Origin: JANQOH01 sp965214495
GTDB lineage: Bacteria; Pseudomonadota; Alphaproteobacteria; UBA7887
Direction: 5' to 3'
DNA: 64,000 nt
Assembly: GCA_965214495.1 (NCBI GenBank)
Contig: OZ243958.1
Coordinates: 1,116,001-1,180,000 of the forward strand
Shown here: positions 44,947-55,166 of the stretch, piece by piece
Layout: each line of letters opens with the position of its first letter
Position numbering within the stretch: position 1 is the first letter of the stretch
The notes under the pieces: generated by a model
The model's input: only the letters and a program-made list of their open reading frames with translations
What the model was told of the DNA's origin: nothing
Databases searched by the model: none
Made by a program: the position numbers and the translations under genes

Positions 44947-45045
44947 TGTAGGGGCAACCCTTGTGGTTGCCCTCCTTTGTGGTTGCCCCCCCCCGTGTTC
45001 CCCGCCCGTTCGGGGGGTCGGGCGCCCACAAGGGGCGCCCCTACA
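44947..45045. repeat. REP-like inverted repeat pair 2
   Basis: This is the same arrangement as the preceding pair: copies at 44947-44972 (plus) and 45020-45045 (minus). The intervening spacer contains an extra partial copy (TTGTGGTTGCCC at 44976-44987, followed by a C-run). Spacer text GTGTTC-C-CGCC-GTTCG resembles the first pair, so the whole unit has been duplicated. It lies between the decayed gene and gltX. Confidence 0.85.
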
Positions 45046-45049
45046 GGCG

Positions 45050-45100
45050 GCCTGTGAACAAGCGGACGACCGCTACGCGCCCGGCCGCTTGTTCACAGGC
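45050..45100. repeat. Perfect 16-bp inverted repeat upstream of gltX
   Basis: GCCTGTGAACAAGCGG (45050-45065) and CCGCTTGTTCACAGGC (45085-45100) are exact reverse complements separated by 19 bp. It starts 4 bp after the last REP-like copy and ends 106 bp before the gltX start. It may be a terminator-like hairpin, a regulator site or a mobile-element scar. Confidence 0.85.
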
Positions 45101-45206
45101 CCAACTCCGGCGACCGACGTGGCCAATCGATGTGCTACAAACCGACCGGCTCCGCATACCCGCGACAGCCCTTCGTCGGCAGTCGTCGCGAAACCGGGGA
45201 TACGCC

Positions 45207-46643
45207 ATGAATGTCGTGACGCGGTTCGCGCCCTCGCCGACCGGCTTCCTGCATATCGGCGGGGCGCGGACCGCGCTGTTCAACTGGCTGTTCGCCCGCC
45301 GGCATGGCGGACAATTCCTGATGCGCATCGAGGATACCGACCGAGCGCGCTCGACCGAAGCGGCGGTGGACGCGATCTTCGACGGTCTGACATGGCTTGG
45401 CCTCGACTGGGACGGCGAACCCGTACGGCAGTCCGCGAACGCCGCGCGGCATATCGCGGTCGCGCGCCGCCTGCTCTCCGAAGGCAAGGCTTATCGCTGC
45501 TACTGCACGCGGGAGGAACTGGAGGCCATGCGCGCGCGGGCACGGGCCGAAGGACGCGCGAGGCTGTATGACGGCGCCTGGCGCGACCGGGACCCGGCCG
45601 ATGCGCCGCCCGGAATCGATCCGGTCGTCCGCCTGAAGGTCCCGCGCGGTGGCGAAACGGTGATCGAAGACGCCGTCCAGGGGCGCGTGACCGTCGCCCA
45701 CGACCAGATCGACGACATGATATTGCTGCGCGCCGACGGGACCCCGACCTACATGCTGTCGGTCGTCGTCGATGACCGCGACATGGGCGTCACGCACGTC
45801 ATTCGCGGCGACGACCATCTGACCAACGCGTTTCGCCAGAGCCGGATCTACGCTGCGCTCGACTGGCAGCGGCCGGCATTCGCTCACATCCCGCTGATTC
45901 ATGGCGCGGACGGGGCCAAGCTGTCGAAGCGGCACGGCGCCCTCGGCGTGCACTCGTGGCGCGACGACGGGTTCCTGCCGGAGGCGATGCGCAACTACCT
46001 GCTGCGGCTGGGTTGGAGCCACGGCGACGACGAAGTGATTTCCACCGCCGACGCGCTCGCCTGGTTCGATCTCGACGCGGTAGGTCGGGCGCCGGCGCGC
46101 TTCGACCGTGCCCGGCTGACAGCGCTCAACGGCGCCTATATCCGCGCCAGCGACGACTCCGCACTTGTCGAGGCCATCGCCGGCCCGCTCTCGCGAACTC
46201 TGGGCCGCACGCTCGACGCCGACGCCAGGCAGCGGCTCGAGGCGGCGATGCCCGGCCTCAAGCCGCGCGCCGACACGCTTCTCGCGCTCGCCGAAAACGC
46301 CCGGTTCTACGTCGAAACCCCGCCGCTGCCGATGACACCGAAAGCGTTGGCGTTGCTCGACCGCGAAGCCCGCCGCCGACTCGGCGCGCTGGCCGGGCGT
46401 CTGGAGGCGGTAGCGCCGTGGTCGGAGGCCGGCGTCGAAGCCTGCTTGCGCGAGTTCGCCGCAGTGGAAGGCGTCGGCCTCGGCAAGGTGGCGCAACCCC
46501 TGCGCGCCGCCCTGACGGGGAGCACGGTGTCGCCCGGCATCTTCGAGGTCGCTGCCACACTGGGACGCCGGGAGACCTTTGCCCGGCTGGCGCCCGGGAA
46601 TCTTCCTCCGATGGAGGATCAAGACGATACCGTAATAACATGA
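45207..46643 (+). CDS. gltX: Glutamyl-tRNA synthetase
   Basis: GltX charges tRNA-Glu (and often tRNA-Gln in alphaproteobacteria). The class I motifs are RFAPSPTGFLHIGGARTALF (HIGH-like) at the N-terminus and AKLSKRHG (KMSKS-like, near residue 240). The length of 478 residues is normal, and the anticodon-binding C-terminal domain is complete. ATG at 45207 begins MNVVTRFAPSP. Sequence upstream in frame runs through the repeat cluster and is not coding. Alphaproteobacteria often carry two gltX genes; only this copy is visible. Confidence 0.96.
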   Translation: MNVVTRFAPSPTGFLHIGGARTALFNWLFARRHGGQFLMRIEDTDRARSTEAAVDAIFDGLTWLGLDWDGEPVRQSANAARHIAVARRLLSEGKAYRCYCTREELEAMRARARAEGRARLYDGAWRDRDPADAPPGIDPVVRLKVPRGGETVIEDAVQGRVTVAHDQIDDMILLRADGTPTYMLSVVVDDRDMGVTHVIRGDDHLTNAFRQSRIYAALDWQRPAFAHIPLIHGADGAKLSKRHGALGVHSWRDDGFLPEAMRNYLLRLGWSHGDDEVISTADALAWFDLDAVGRAPARFDRARLTALNGAYIRASDDSALVEAIAGPLSRTLGRTLDADARQRLEAAMPGLKPRADTLLALAENARFYVETPPLPMTPKALALLDREARRRLGALAGRLEAVAPWSEAGVEACLREFAAVEGVGLGKVAQPLRAALTGSTVSPGIFEVAATLGRRETFARLAPGNLPPMEDQDDTVIT

Positions 46644-46678
46644 CAAGCATCGTATTTTCCGGTCGGAGCCGAGCGAAA

Positions 46679-46707
46679 TTGCCATCGCCCGGCGAACGCT
46701 CTATGCT
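46679..46707 (+). promoter_or_regulatory. gltA promoter candidate
   Basis: TTGCCA (46679-46684) and TATGCT (46702-46707) are separated by exactly 17 bp, about 55 bp upstream of the gltA start codon. This is a good sigma-70-like match in the 118-bp gap after gltX. Confidence 0.55.
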
Positions 46708-46761
46708 CGGCCCGACCGGGGCTCGGGCAGGCTCCCCGACAAGCGAGGGCGTTGGCGCGCC

Positions 46762-48090
46762 ATGGCGGACACGGCAGGCACGAGGATGGCTTCGGGAAAC
46801 ACCGGCTCTGTCACGCTGGTCGACAATCGGACCGGCGATCGTTTCGAGTTTCCGGTGATCCCAGGCAGCGTCGGCCCGAACGTCATCGACGTGCGCCGCC
46901 TCTACGCCGAGACCGGCATGTTCACCTACGACCCCGGCTTCACCTCGACCGGGAGCGCGGAGTCCGCGATCACCTATATCGACGGCGAAGCCGGAGTGCT
47001 GTTGCACCGCGGCTATTCGATCGAGGATCTGGCGGAAAAGAGCGACTTCTTGGAGGTCGCCCATCTTCTGCTTTACGGCCACCTGCCGAACCGGGTCGAG
47101 AAGGAGTCGTTTTCCTATAACGTCACCTACCACACGATGCTGCACGAGCAGCTAACCTATCTCTACCGCGGTTTTCGCCGCGACGCGCACCCGATGGCGG
47201 TCCTGATCGGCGTGGTCGGCGCCATGAGCGCGTTCTATCACGACTCGCTCGACATCAATGACGGCCGCGAGCGCGAAATCGCCTCCCACCGCCTGATCGC
47301 CAAGATGCCGACGATCGCCGCGATGGCGTATAAGTATTCGATCGGCCAGCCCTTCATCTACCCGCGCAACGATCTGTCTTACGCCGAGAACTTCCTGCAC
47401 ATGCTGTTCGCGGTGCCGGCGGAAGACTACGAAGTCAACGCGGTGCTGGCGCGTGCGATCGACCGCATCCTGATCCTCCACGCCGACCATGAGCAGAACG
47501 CTTCGACCTCGACCGTGCGGCTCGCCGGTTCTTCGGGCGCCAACCCGTTTGCGTGCATCGCAGCAGGCATCGCGTCGCTGTGGGGACCGGCGCATGGCGG
47601 CGCCAACGAGGCGGTCGTGCGCATGTTGGAAGAGATCGGGTCGGTCGATCGGATCGGCTCCTTCATCGAGCGCGCGAAGGACAAGGACGACCCCTTCCGC
47701 CTGATGGGTTTCGGCCATCGGGTTTACAAGAACTACGACCCGCGCGCAGCCGTGATGCGCAAGTCGGCGCATGAGGTCCTTGCCGAACTCGGCGTGGAGA
47801 ACGAGCCGCTGCTCAAGCTCGCCATGGCGCTGGAGAAGATCGCGCTCGAAGATCCTTATTTCGTGGACCGCAAGCTGTTCCCCAACGTTGATTTCTATTC
47901 GGGCATCATCCTGCGCGCGATGGGTATCCCGATGGAGTTGTTCACGGTGATCTTCGCCGTCGCGCGCACCGTGGGCTGGGTTGCCCAGTGGAACGAAATG
48001 ATCGAAGACCCCAGCCAGAAGATCGGCCGGCCGCGGCAACTTTATGTCGGCCCCGAGCGGCGCGATTTTGCGCCGATCGACAAGCGCTGA
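46762..48090 (+). CDS. gltA: Citrate synthase (type II)
   Basis: GltA condenses acetyl-CoA and oxaloacetate at the entry to the TCA cycle. The catalytic residues are in HADHEQNASTST (His) and GFGHRVYKNYDPRA (His, and Asp nearby). The N-terminal type II domain (FEFPVIPGSVGPNVIDVRRL) is present, and the C-terminal RPRQLYVG is canonical. The length is 442 residues. Type II enzymes are hexameric and NADH-regulated in Gram-negatives. It is transcribed from its own promoter after gltX, in the usual alphaproteobacterial order. Confidence 0.97.
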   Translation: MADTAGTRMASGNTGSVTLVDNRTGDRFEFPVIPGSVGPNVIDVRRLYAETGMFTYDPGFTSTGSAESAITYIDGEAGVLLHRGYSIEDLAEKSDFLEVAHLLLYGHLPNRVEKESFSYNVTYHTMLHEQLTYLYRGFRRDAHPMAVLIGVVGAMSAFYHDSLDINDGREREIASHRLIAKMPTIAAMAYKYSIGQPFIYPRNDLSYAENFLHMLFAVPAEDYEVNAVLARAIDRILILHADHEQNASTSTVRLAGSSGANPFACIAAGIASLWGPAHGGANEAVVRMLEEIGSVDRIGSFIERAKDKDDPFRLMGFGHRVYKNYDPRAAVMRKSAHEVLAELGVENEPLLKLAMALEKIALEDPYFVDRKLFPNVDFYSGIILRAMGIPMELFTVIFAVARTVGWVAQWNEMIEDPSQKIGRPRQLYVGPERRDFAPIDKR

Positions 48091-48206
48091 AACCCGTTCC
48101 CCCGCGCGACCCCGGCCGAAACGGCATTGCAGGGAGACCGGCCGTCGTTGTCGGGATTGCGCCCGCTCGCCGAGTTCGACGAACGCCACACTGCGAGGAC
48201 CGAATC

Positions 48207-49733
48207 ATGTCGTATGAGCCCCTCACCATTCGCCTGCATCCGGCAGACAATGTCGTCACGGCGAAGACGACCATCGCGGCGGGGGCCGAACTCGTCGAGG
48301 AGGGCCTGCGCACCGACTCCGACATTCCGGTCGGCCACAAGGTAGCCACCGAGGCCATCGCCGCCGGCGCGCCCGTGCGCAAATACGATCAGATCATCGG
48401 CTTCGCAAGCCGTTCCATCGCCCCCGGCGACCATGTCCATACCCATAACGTCGAGGTCAAGACGTTCGAGCGCGACTACGCCTATGGGTGCGACGCAAGA
48501 CCGACCGATCTCGTCGCCGAGCGCGCGCGCGCGACTTTCGAGGGGATCGTCCGCGACGACGGCCGTGTGGCGACGCGAAACTATATCGGGCTGGTCAGCT
48601 CGGTGAACTGCTCCGCGACCGTTTGCCGCTATATCGCCGACGCGTTCCGCGGCGAGGCGCTGGCCGAGTTCCCCCATGTTGACGGGGTGGTCGCGCTGAC
48701 CCATGGGTCGGGCTGCGGTATGCCCGGCCACGGCTATGGCTGGGAGATATTCCAGAGCACCATCGACGGCTACAAGCGCCATCCCAATTTCGCCGGCATC
48801 GTCGTGGTCGGCCTCGGCTGCGAGGTCAACCAGATCTCCGGCATGATCGACCGTCACGGATGGCAGACAGGCGACAAACTGTCGGTGATGACGATTCAGG
48901 AGACCGGCGGAACCCGCAAGACGGTTGCCGAGGGCATCGCCCGCGTCAGGGAGATGCTGCCCGAGGCCGACCGGGCGCGGCGCACCACGGTCCCGGCCAG
49001 CCACCTGATCCTGGGCCTCGAATGCGGCGGCTCCGACGCCTATTCGGGAATCACCGCCAATCCGTCGCTCGGCGCGGCGGCGGATCTGGTGGTCCGCCAC
49101 GGCGGCACGGCGGTCCTTGCCGAGACGCCGGAAATCTATGGCGCAGAGCATCTGCTGACCCGGCGCGCAGCGAGCAAGGAGGTCGGCGACAAGCTGGTCA
49201 AGCACATCCTGTGGTGGGAGGACTACACGGCGAAGAACGGCGCCGAGATGAACAACAACCCCTCGCCCGGCAACAAGGCGGGCGGCCTCACCACGATCCT
49301 CGAAAAATCGCTCGGCGCGGTGGCCAAGGGCGGCACCACCAACCTTGTCGACGTCTATCAATATGCCGAATCGATCGCTGCCAAGGGCTTCTGCTTCATG
49401 AACACACCGGGCTACGACGTGACCTCGGTCAACGGCATGGTGGCGGGCGGCGCCAACGTCGTCTGCTTCACGACGGGGCGGGGGTCCGCGTTCGGCTGCA
49501 AACCTGCGCCGTCGATCAAACTGGCGACCAACACGCCGATGTACCGCCGCATGGAAGACGACATGGACGTCAATTGCGGGCTCGTGATCGACGGCGAAAA
49601 GAGCGTCGCGGAAATGGGCGACGCGGTGTTCCGGAAAATCCTCGATACCGCGTCCGGCGCGCGCACCAGGAGCGAGGAGCTCGGCTACGGCGACCACGAG
49701 TTCGTGCCGTGGCAGATCGGCGCCGTGATGTAG
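48207..49733 (+). CDS. UxaA/GarD-family altronate or galactarate dehydratase
   Basis: This is a sugar-acid dehydratase of the UxaA/GarD family. The N-terminal SAF-like domain (IRLHPADNVVTAKTTIAAGA, then KYDQIIGFASRSIAPGDHVH) is fused to the C-terminal catalytic domain (ALTHGSGCGMPGHGYG, VGLGCEVNQI, LECGGSDAYSGITANPSLGA, NNNPSPGNKAGGLTTILEKS). The length of 508 residues is normal for the fused form. Conserved Cys residues would bind iron. D-altronate, galactarate or a related acid is likely; the cluster does not contain the matching reductase. The start is ATG at 48207. The aminotransferase gene follows 23 bp later. Confidence 0.88.
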   Translation: MSYEPLTIRLHPADNVVTAKTTIAAGAELVEEGLRTDSDIPVGHKVATEAIAAGAPVRKYDQIIGFASRSIAPGDHVHTHNVEVKTFERDYAYGCDARPTDLVAERARATFEGIVRDDGRVATRNYIGLVSSVNCSATVCRYIADAFRGEALAEFPHVDGVVALTHGSGCGMPGHGYGWEIFQSTIDGYKRHPNFAGIVVVGLGCEVNQISGMIDRHGWQTGDKLSVMTIQETGGTRKTVAEGIARVREMLPEADRARRTTVPASHLILGLECGGSDAYSGITANPSLGAAADLVVRHGGTAVLAETPEIYGAEHLLTRRAASKEVGDKLVKHILWWEDYTAKNGAEMNNNPSPGNKAGGLTTILEKSLGAVAKGGTTNLVDVYQYAESIAAKGFCFMNTPGYDVTSVNGMVAGGANVVCFTTGRGSAFGCKPAPSIKLATNTPMYRRMEDDMDVNCGLVIDGEKSVAEMGDAVFRKILDTASGARTRSEELGYGDHEFVPWQIGAVM

Positions 49734-49756
49734 CGCCGCGACGCGAGTCACCGCCC

Positions 49757-50932
49757 GTGAATGACGCTCGAGACCCGGCGCTGCCGATCCGCCGGCGCAT
49801 CGCCACGCTCGCCGGCTCTCCCATCCGCGACATCGCCCATGAAGGCATGGGCCTGGACGACGTGATCCCCCTGTGGTTCGGCGAACCGGACCGGCCGACG
49901 CCCGGTTTCATCGTCGCCGCCTCCGACCGCGCCCTGCGCGACGGCCATACGTTCTACAGTCATAACAGCGGTGTCGCGGCGCTGCGTGAGACCATCGCCG
50001 ACTACACCACCCGGCTCTACGGGCGTCCGGTCGCGACCGACCGCATTCTGGTCACGTCGGCCGCAATGAATGCGTTGATGATGGTCGCCGAACTGCTCAT
50101 CGACCCCGGCGACAATCTGGTCGGCGTGACGCCCATGTGGCCGAACTTCTTTCGTTGCGTCGAGATCATGGACGGGCATGTGCGGGAAGTGCCGCTGACT
50201 CCCGGCGACGATGGCTGGCGACTCGATCTCGACCGCCTGTTCGACGCCTGCGACGCCCGCACCCGCGCCGTCTGCGTCAACTCGCCGAGCAACCCCACCG
50301 GCTGGGTGATGGCGAGCGACGCGCAACGCGACGTGCTCGAATTCTGCCGCGCCCGCGGGTTGTGGCTGATCGCCGACGAAGTTTACGCGCGCATCATCTA
50401 CGACCGTCCGGCGGCGCCGTCGTTCCTGGAGCTTGCCGAACCCGACGACCTGCTGCTGGTCATCAACAGCTTCTCGAAGAGTTGGGCGATGACCGGCTGG
50501 CGGCTCGGCTGGATCACCGGTCCGGCCGCACTCCGTCCGGTGCTCGAAAAGCTGAACGAGTTCAACGTCGCATCGCCGGCCACCGCCAGCCAACATGCCG
50601 GGATCGCCGCCATCCGCGACGGTGAGCCGTTCGTCGCCGACATGATCGCGCGCTACCGCACGGCTCGCGACGTCGTGCAACAGCGGTTGGGCGCCATGCG
50701 CCGGGTGCGATTGGCGCGGCCGGAAGGCGCGTTCTACGCCTTCTTCGCCGTCGATGGCGTGACCGACAGCCGCGACTTCGCCCGCAGCGTGCTGCGCGAG
50801 ACACGGGTGGGGCTGGCGCCGGGGATCGCCTTCGGCGCCGGCGGCGCAAATTATCTGCGCATCTGCTTCGCCAAATCCCCGGAACTGCTCGGCGAAGCGT
50901 TCGACCGGTTGGCGCCGCGCCTCGACGGTTGA
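49757..50932 (+). CDS. Class I/II PLP-dependent aminotransferase
   Basis: This is a fold-type I aminotransferase of the AspC-like group. It has VNSPSNPTGWVM, LIADEVYARIIYD, the Schiff-base Lys in SFSKSWAMTGWRLGW and the carboxylate-binding Arg in LRICFAKSPELL. The length is 391 residues from GTG at 49757, 23 bp after the dehydratase stop. A nearby ATG (49761) is out of frame. The substrate is not determinable; aspartate or aromatic 2-oxoacids are possible. It is followed 3 bp later by the TsaC/Sua5 gene, so they are co-transcribed. Confidence 0.88.
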   Translation: MNDARDPALPIRRRIATLAGSPIRDIAHEGMGLDDVIPLWFGEPDRPTPGFIVAASDRALRDGHTFYSHNSGVAALRETIADYTTRLYGRPVATDRILVTSAAMNALMMVAELLIDPGDNLVGVTPMWPNFFRCVEIMDGHVREVPLTPGDDGWRLDLDRLFDACDARTRAVCVNSPSNPTGWVMASDAQRDVLEFCRARGLWLIADEVYARIIYDRPAAPSFLELAEPDDLLLVINSFSKSWAMTGWRLGWITGPAALRPVLEKLNEFNVASPATASQHAGIAAIRDGEPFVADMIARYRTARDVVQQRLGAMRRVRLARPEGAFYAFFAVDGVTDSRDFARSVLRETRVGLAPGIAFGAGGANYLRICFAKSPELLGEAFDRLAPRLDG

Positions 50933-50935
50933 ACG

Positions 50936-51898
50936 ATGGCCGACATCGCCCGCGCCGCGGCCCTGCTCGCGACCGGCGGCGTCGTCGCCTTCCCGACCGA
51001 GACCGTCTATGGCCTCGGCGCCGATGCGACGAACGACCGCGCGGTGGCGCGGCTGTTCGCGATCAAGGCGCGGCCGCGCTTCAACCCGCTGATCGTGCAT
51101 CTCGCCGACCCCGGCGACGCGGCTGCGCACGCGATGCTGGATACGCGAGCGCGGGAGTTCATCGACCGTTTCTGGCCCGGCGGTCTGACCCTCGTCCTGA
51201 ACAAGCGTCCCGGAAGCCCGCTTTCGGCGCTGGCGCTGGCCGGCCTCGATACCGTCGCCCTGCGGTGCCCGGCCCACCCTGTGGCGCACGAACTGCTGGC
51301 GCGAAGCGCGCGCCCCATCGCCGCACCGAGCGCCAATCGCTCGGGCCGGCTCAGCCCGACCACGGCGGCGCATGTCCGAAGCGAGCTCGGCGGCGCGGTG
51401 GACTGCATCCTCGACGGCGGCCCCTGCCCGGTCGGAGTCGAGTCGACGATCGTCGATCTCACCGGCGCGCCGGCGTTGCTGCGGCCCGGCGCGCTCGACC
51501 CGGCAGCGTTGGGGCCTCTTGAACACGCCTGCGGCGACGAAGACGCGCCGAAGTCGCCCGGTCGTCTGGCGCGTCACTATGCGCCGGCGACACCGCTGCG
51601 CATCGACGCCGCCGGCGCATGTAACGGCGAAGTCCTGCTGGCGTTCGGCCCCGATCCGCCGCCGGCGCGGGCGATGCGCAATCTCAGCCCGCGCGGCGAC
51701 CTCGCCGAAGCCGCTGCCAACCTGTTCGCGATGCTGCGCGAACTCGACGAACTGGGCGCCGCAACCATCGTGGCGATGCCGGTCCCCGACCGCGGGCTGG
51801 GGTTGGCGATCAACGACCGTCTGCGCCGCGCCAGCCGGGCGCGCTTGTCCGCCGCACCGGCTTCGCCTACACCACCGGGGCCATGCCCAGCGCCATGA
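50936..51898 (+). CDS. tsaC: L-threonylcarbamoyladenylate synthase (TsaC/Sua5)
   Basis: This enzyme makes L-threonylcarbamoyl-AMP for the t6A37 modification of ANN-decoding tRNAs. It has the YrdC domain (GGVVAFPTETVYGLGADATN, KARPRFNPLIVHL, FWPGGLTLVL, APSANRSGRLSPT, LDGGPCPVGVESTIVDL) followed by a Sua5 C-terminal domain (SPGRLARHYAPATPLR), i.e. the long Sua5 form of 320 residues. The start is 4 bp after the aminotransferase stop, and the end overlaps the FAD-oxidoreductase start by 16 bp, an odd partner for a housekeeping enzyme. Confidence 0.93.
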   Translation: MADIARAAALLATGGVVAFPTETVYGLGADATNDRAVARLFAIKARPRFNPLIVHLADPGDAAAHAMLDTRAREFIDRFWPGGLTLVLNKRPGSPLSALALAGLDTVALRCPAHPVAHELLARSARPIAAPSANRSGRLSPTTAAHVRSELGGAVDCILDGGPCPVGVESTIVDLTGAPALLRPGALDPAALGPLEHACGDEDAPKSPGRLARHYAPATPLRIDAAGACNGEVLLAFGPDPPPARAMRNLSPRGDLAEAAANLFAMLRELDELGAATIVAMPVPDRGLGLAINDRLRRASRARLSAAPASPTPPGPCPAP

Positions 51899-53319
51899 CC
51901 GCCGACGCCGTCGGCGATGACACTGCTGTCGGACTACGGAAGATCGTCGGCGACGCCGGTCTGATCGCCGATCCCGACCGCCTCGCCCCGCGCCTTGTGG
52001 ACGAGCGCGGGAAATATCATGGCCGGGCGGCGCTGATGGTGCGACCCGCCGATGCCGGCGAGGTGGCGGAAGTCGTTCGGTTCTGCGCCGAACGCCGTAT
52101 CCCGATGGTGCCGCAGGGCGGCAACACTTCGATGTGCGGCGCCTCGGTGCCGCACGCGCACGGACGCGAGATCCTGGTCGGCCTGTCGCGTCTGAACCGC
52201 GTTCGCGCGATCGACCCCGTCAACGACACGATGACGGCCGAGGCCGGCTGCATCCTTGCCGACTTGCAGGCCGCCGCCGCCGGAGTCGGCCGCCTGTTGC
52301 CGCTCAGCCTCGCCGCCGAAGGCAGTTGCGAGATCGGCGGCAACATTTCGACCAATGCCGGCGGCACCAACGTGCTGCGTCACGGCATGGCGCGCGCGCA
52401 GGTGCTCGGACTGGAAGTCGTCCTGCCCGACGGCAGCCTGTGGGATGGTTTGCGGGCCTTGCGCAAGGACAATACAGGCTACGATCTCAAGCAATTGTTC
52501 ATCGGCGCCGAGGGCACCCTCGGCATCGTCACCGCCGTCGTCCTGAAGCTCGAACCCCAGGTGCGCATGACGGCGACCGCCTGGGCGGCGGTGCCGGACC
52601 CCGCCGCCGCCCTCACCCTCCTGACGCTGGCGCGAGAGTCGAGCGGCGATACGGTCACGGCGTTCGAGTTCGAATCGCGCCGTTGCGTCGATTTCGTCGT
52701 CGCCAACGTTCCCGGCGTCCGCGACCCGTTGAACGGACGCCACGACTGGTTCGTTCTGATCGAACTGTCGTCGCCGGCGGCGGACGCGCCGCTCGGCAAG
52801 ACGATGGAGGACCTGCTCGCGCTCGCGATGGACCGCGGCCTCGTCCTCGACGGCGTCGTCGCCGCGAGCGAGGCGCAGGCGCGAAATCTGTGGGCCTTGC
52901 GCGAACATGTGTCCGAGGCGCAGAAGCACGAGGGCGGCAGCATCAAGCACGACGTATCGGTACCGGTCAGCCGGGTGCCGGAGTTCCTCGACCGCGCCGG
53001 TGCGGTCGTGGAGGCGCTGGTTCCCGGCGTGCGCCCGGTCGTCTTCGGCCATATGGGCGACGGCAACGTCCACTACAACGTCACCCAGCCCGAGGGCATG
53101 GACCGCGATGCCTATCTGGCGCAGTGGGAGCGCATGAACGAGGCGGTCCACGACCTGGCGATGGCGATGGACGGCAGTTTCTCGGCCGAACACGGAGTCG
53201 GCCGGTTGAAGCGCGCGGCGTTGGTCAAATATCGTTCGCCGGTCGAGGTCGCCATGATGCGCCGGATCAAGCAGGCACTCGATCCGCACGGTATCATGAA
53301 CCCCGGCAAGGTCATCTGA
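51883..53319 (+). CDS. FAD-binding oxidoreductase (D-2-hydroxyglutarate/D-lactate dehydrogenase-like)
   Basis: This is a VAO/PCMH-fold flavoenzyme. The FAD-binding half has MVPQGGNTSMCGASVP, MTAEAGCILADLQAAAA and GGNISTNAGGTNVLRHG, with KDNTGYDLKQLFIGAEGTLG. The C-terminal cap has HDVSVPVSRVPEFL, VFGHMGDGNVHYNV and the terminal FSAEHGVGRLKRA, typical of D-2-hydroxyacid dehydrogenases (GlcD/D2HGDH-like). The length of 478 residues is normal. ATG at 51883 overlaps tsaC by 16 bp. It probably oxidises a D-2-hydroxyacid and passes electrons to the quinone pool or an ETF. Confidence 0.87.
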   Translation: MPSAMTADAVGDDTAVGLRKIVGDAGLIADPDRLAPRLVDERGKYHGRAALMVRPADAGEVAEVVRFCAERRIPMVPQGGNTSMCGASVPHAHGREILVGLSRLNRVRAIDPVNDTMTAEAGCILADLQAAAAGVGRLLPLSLAAEGSCEIGGNISTNAGGTNVLRHGMARAQVLGLEVVLPDGSLWDGLRALRKDNTGYDLKQLFIGAEGTLGIVTAVVLKLEPQVRMTATAWAAVPDPAAALTLLTLARESSGDTVTAFEFESRRCVDFVVANVPGVRDPLNGRHDWFVLIELSSPAADAPLGKTMEDLLALAMDRGLVLDGVVAASEAQARNLWALREHVSEAQKHEGGSIKHDVSVPVSRVPEFLDRAGAVVEALVPGVRPVVFGHMGDGNVHYNVTQPEGMDRDAYLAQWERMNEAVHDLAMAMDGSFSAEHGVGRLKRAALVKYRSPVEVAMMRRIKQALDPHGIMNPGKVI

Positions 53320-53332
53320 CAGGAGCTCGACC

Positions 53333-55108
<1,776 letters not shown>

Positions 55109-55166
55109 GCGCCGTTTGTGCGACGCCGCCGAACGGGATTATGCTCCCGCAGCGTGAGAGGGTGCC

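Noticed and set aside
44761..45045. CRISPR array
   Set aside because: The repeats are inverted pairs with irregular spacing and no uniform spacers, and no cas genes are nearby.
44961..45206. N-terminal extension of gltX through the repeat cluster
   Set aside because: Homologous GltX begins at MNVVTRFAPSP; the upstream part is repeat DNA translated by chance.
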